From Candidatus Nanosynbacter sp. HMT-352 (lineage in GTDB: Bacteria; Patescibacteriota; Saccharimonadia; Saccharimonadales; Saccharimonadaceae), in assembly GCF_022819365.1 (NCBI RefSeq), contig NZ_CP089289.1, positions 186,001 to 250,000 on the forward strand: a stretch of DNA of 64,000 bases. Reading direction: 5' to 3'. Of the stretch, positions 63,504 through 64,000 are shown piece by piece. Every line of letters starts with the position of its first letter. Within the stretch, counting starts at the first letter, position 1. The notes below the pieces were generated by a model. The model saw nothing but the letters and a program-made list of their open reading frames with translations. It ran no database searches and was not told the origin of the DNA. The position numbers and the translations under genes are program-made.

Positions 63504-64000
63504 ATGGGATTATCGATTTCAGAGATTCGGAAAAACACGACGCGGGCGCGTCATTTAATGCAGCGGACACGGGCGCAGCGTTTTGCGGTTGGGGCGTTTA
63601 ATATTGACAATCAAGAGACGTTGATTGCAGTGGCGCGGGCGGCACAAAAGCTTCAATCACCAGTGTTGGTTGAGGTTTCTGACGCCGAAGTGAAGGCTAT
63701 GGGTCTAGAGAACGTTCGCGATTTGGTGGACAATTATAAGGCTGAGTACGGGATTGAAATGTACTTGAATTTGGACCACGGTCCGACGGTTGAGGGCTGT
63801 AAGCGAGCGATTGACGCTGGATATGAGTTTATCCATATTGATATTTCTCAGGCAAATCATAATGCTTCCGACGAGGAAATTATTGCGAAGACTCGTGAAG
63901 TTGTTGAATATGCCAAGTTTACTGGTGCGCTAGTGGAGTCTGAGCCGCATTATTTTGGCGGAAGTTCAAATGTTCATACGGAAGATATAAATTATGAGGA
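63504..64000 (+). CDS. fba: Fructose-bisphosphate aldolase, class II (3' end outside window)
   Basis: First 165 codons. MGLSISEIRKNTTRARH, FAVGAFNIDNQETL, zinc-site LNLDHGPTVEG and FIHIDISQANHNASDEE are class II aldolase features; SEPHYFGG near the edge. TATAAT at 63473-63478 and TAGGGGGC before ATG 63504. The enzyme links triose phosphates to fructose bisphosphate, continuing the carbon-metabolism run gapA/rpiB/rpe/tkt. Confidence 0.9.
   Translation, partial: MGLSISEIRKNTTRARHLMQRTRAQRFAVGAFNIDNQETLIAVARAAQKLQSPVLVEVSDAEVKAMGLENVRDLVDNYKAEYGIEMYLNLDHGPTVEGCKRAIDAGYEFIHIDISQANHNASDEEIIAKTREVVEYAKFTGALVESEPHYFGGSSNVHTEDINYE

Overview
The window looks like a chromosome segment of a Saccharibacteria (TM7 / Patescibacteria) cell, probably a host-associated one. 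This is an inference from content: a compact, tightly packed genome of moderate GC; ribosomal protein bL32 without zinc cysteines; transketolase split into two genes; no amino-acid, nucleotide or lipid biosynthesis in 64 kb; an incomplete glycolysis/pentose-phosphate set; and many starts sitting 6-7 nt after a -10 box. TGA is used as an ordinary stop, so the UGA-recoding patescibacterial lineages are excluded.

Layout. 0-8.4 kb: cell-wall hydrolase (LysM-CHAP), obgE, exonuclease I, then three tandem paralogous secreted Asp-box repeat proteins ending in LAETG sorting signals. 8.4-21.2 kb: uvrA, dedA, an ABC exporter, a fur-trx-cupin redox operon with a Fur-type operator, a NUDIX gene interrupted by an amber codon, HD hydrolase, DUF488, uvrC, secG and an oligopeptide-binding protein. 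21.2-21.7 kb: tRNA-Leu(GAG), tRNA-Cys(GCA), tRNA-Leu(TAA). 21.7-32.2 kb: lemA, htpX, ligA (zinc-finger cysteines lost), a candidate structured RNA, a Mur-ligase-like protein and leuS. 32.2-42 kb: bL32, nusB, NUDIX, rnc, a KH protein, a candidate small RNA, trmD, tRNA-Gln(CTG), PAP2, rmuC, aquaporin and pheS.

42-52 kb is an accessory island splitting pheS from pheT. It holds HIT copies (one truncated and fused to a second pheS tail), an RclA/MerA-like oxidoreductase, an alpha/beta hydrolase, CYTH, ASCH genes and an ASCH pseudogene, a GC-rich GNAT-ASCH fusion, two NUDIX genes, an M16-like peptidase, and a scar carrying the start of an M16-like gene and the start of pheT back to back. The pheS-end and pheT-start duplicates mark repeated insertion at this locus. 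52-64 kb: pheT, FKBP, trxB, ppa, rel, gapA, then the pentose-phosphate run rpiB-rpe-tktN-tktC and the start of class II aldolase.

Three GC-rich single-gene cassettes of unknown function (A 35.33-36.09 kb, B 59.38-60.04 kb, C 63.03-63.44 kb) all lie on the minus strand at operon boundaries. Each has its own TTGAC-17-TA promoter, a stem-loop leader and a strong 3' hairpin. A and B share promoter/leader sequence, and A and C share the 3' hairpin module. Together with the GC-rich GNAT-ASCH gene they look horizontally acquired and are the best candidate here for an undescribed gene family or mobile unit.
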